In this document: in pieces, positions 5,741 to 6,483 of the stretch | Layout of the letters: each line of letters begins with the position of its first letter | Position numbering within the stretch: position 1 is the stretch's first letter | Assembly (NCBI GenBank): GCA_001778355.1 | Contig: MFGS01000132.1 | Location: 1-6,483, forward strand | Source: Candidatus Firestonebacteria bacterium RIFOXYA2_FULL_40_8 | Lineage (GTDB): Bacteria; Oederibacteriota; D2-FULL-39-29 | Reading direction: 5' to 3' | Length of the DNA stretch: 6,483 nt | The notes under the pieces: model-generated | Told to the model about the DNA's origin: nothing | The model's database searches: none | What the model saw: only the letters and a program-made list of their open reading frames with translations | Translations under genes and position numbers: made by a program

Positions 5741-6483
5741 ACTATTTCTTGAGCGGTTCTTTTATGCTGTTTTTGGCATTGCTGTTTTTAGTTTGGAATG
5801 TTCTTCTTATGGATATTAAACGCGAAATAAAATATGTATTTTCCCTGTATATATTTTTTACAGCACTGACGTTGCTTTTCAGAATATACGCATCTTTTCC
5901 CTTTGAACAGATCACCGAGAAAGGCCTCTGGTTCTGGTACTCTTTTAGTACGATTGTTAACTCTTTGCTTCCGTTTTTGACTTTGCATTTTATTCTGGTT
6001 ATATCGGAAAGAGGAAAAAAGTATAATACTGTAATACTTTCCATATCATCTGTTCTATCACTGGTGTTTTGTTTTGCTGCTATGCAAAAAGGAACCCTGA
6101 TATCGGGTTTTATACGCAGTGAATTTGGCTATCTGCAAATCAGAGCGGAAAGCTTTTGGGTCGTCGCATTCAGTGTTTATTATTCGCTGTCACTTCTTAC
6201 GGTAATTTTACTCTGTTTTGAGTGGCGGTATAAATATGCGAAAAGCGAGCTTGAAAAAAAACAAGCGCAATTTATGTTAATCAGCAATATTCTTATCTTT
6301 ATATGCGCCTTCATTATTTACGGCTACCTTGGCGGTACTAAATTTAAATATAATCACTTTATGGGAAGCGTTTTACAGACAATGATCCTGGCAATTTATG
6401 GTTACGCTATCTTCCGTTATCGTCTCCTGGATGCGAGGGGTATTGCCGCTAAAAGTATAATTAAAAACATGTCGGAAATATTT
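5737..6483 (+). CDS. 7TM sensor protein, probable histidine kinase N-terminus (partial, runs off the right edge)
   Basis: The frame is open from ATG 5737 to the window end, 249 codons with no stop. GGAG (5727-5730) lies 6 nt before the ATG, and the start overlaps the previous stop by 4 bp. Hydrophobic stretches lie at about residues 5-25, 33-52, 62-89, 97-116, 143-161, 179-196 and 208-226. That makes seven, with a basic loop EWRYKYAKSELEKKQ (162-176) before TM6 and RYRLLDARGIA (228-238) after TM7. This is the layout of the HisKA_7TM sensory region; the second half would normally carry PAS and kinase domains, which lie outside the window. It is therefore a candidate kinase for the upstream response regulator. 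It is the intact counterpart against which the preceding broken sensor can be judged. The ligand is unknown. Confidence 0.78.
   Translation, partial: MNYFLSGSFMLFLALLFLVWNVLLMDIKREIKYVFSLYIFFTALTLLFRIYASFPFEQITEKGLWFWYSFSTIVNSLLPFLTLHFILVISERGKKYNTVILSISSVLSLVFCFAAMQKGTLISGFIRSEFGYLQIRAESFWVVAFSVYYSLSLLTVILLCFEWRYKYAKSELEKKQAQFMLISNILIFICAFIIYGYLGGTKFKYNHFMGSVLQTMILAIYGYAIFRYRLLDARGIAAKSIIKNMSEIF

Noticed and set aside
5742..6044. Minus-strand open frame of 100 codons under the second sensor
   Set aside because: The + strand frame here is open to the edge and forms a coherent seven-helix membrane protein with an RBS. The antisense peptide has no such support.

Overview
The window carries a bacterial operon of translation, tRNA-modification and cofactor genes that runs into a two-component signalling cluster. 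All supported genes are on the + strand. The genes look like those of a deep-branching or uncultivated bacterial lineage. The evidence is a bacterial-type prolyl-tRNA synthetase with an editing insertion, strong GGAGG-type ribosome binding sites, short gene overlaps and 7TM-type sensor kinases. I cannot fix the phylum from sequence alone; an Omnitrophota- or Elusimicrobiota-like lineage is only a guess.

Positions 1-310 hold no convincing protein gene. The stretch is A+T-rich and full of short repeats: two exact 13-bp copies 40 bp apart, a perfect 8-bp inverted repeat containing TTGACA, and a cluster of GTAACGT-like repeats ending in a 10-bp palindrome just before proS. It is probably the promoter/leader of the operon.

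Positions 317-4227 form a tight block. proS (prolyl-tRNA synthetase) overlaps by 4 bp a ThiI/MnmA-like PP-loop protein that probably transfers sulfur to tRNA. That gene overlaps by 4 bp a stand-alone coaB (phosphopantothenoylcysteine synthetase). coaC (phosphopantothenoylcysteine decarboxylase) follows after 4 bp. CoaC and CoaB catalyse consecutive steps of coenzyme A synthesis and are commonly one CoaC-CoaB fusion; here they are separate and in the opposite order.

Positions 4227-6483 are a signalling block. A single-domain CheY-like response regulator overlaps coaC by 1 bp. A 7TM-PAS sensor gene follows, broken into two reading frames. Comparison with the next gene suggests about 60 codons covering TM4-TM5 are missing at the break. 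Its downstream part ends after a PAS domain and a coiled coil, with no kinase domain. A second 7TM sensor gene overlaps its stop by 4 bp and runs off the right edge; its catalytic part is not visible. The intact regulator could be the partner of that second sensor, but this is inference from gene order.
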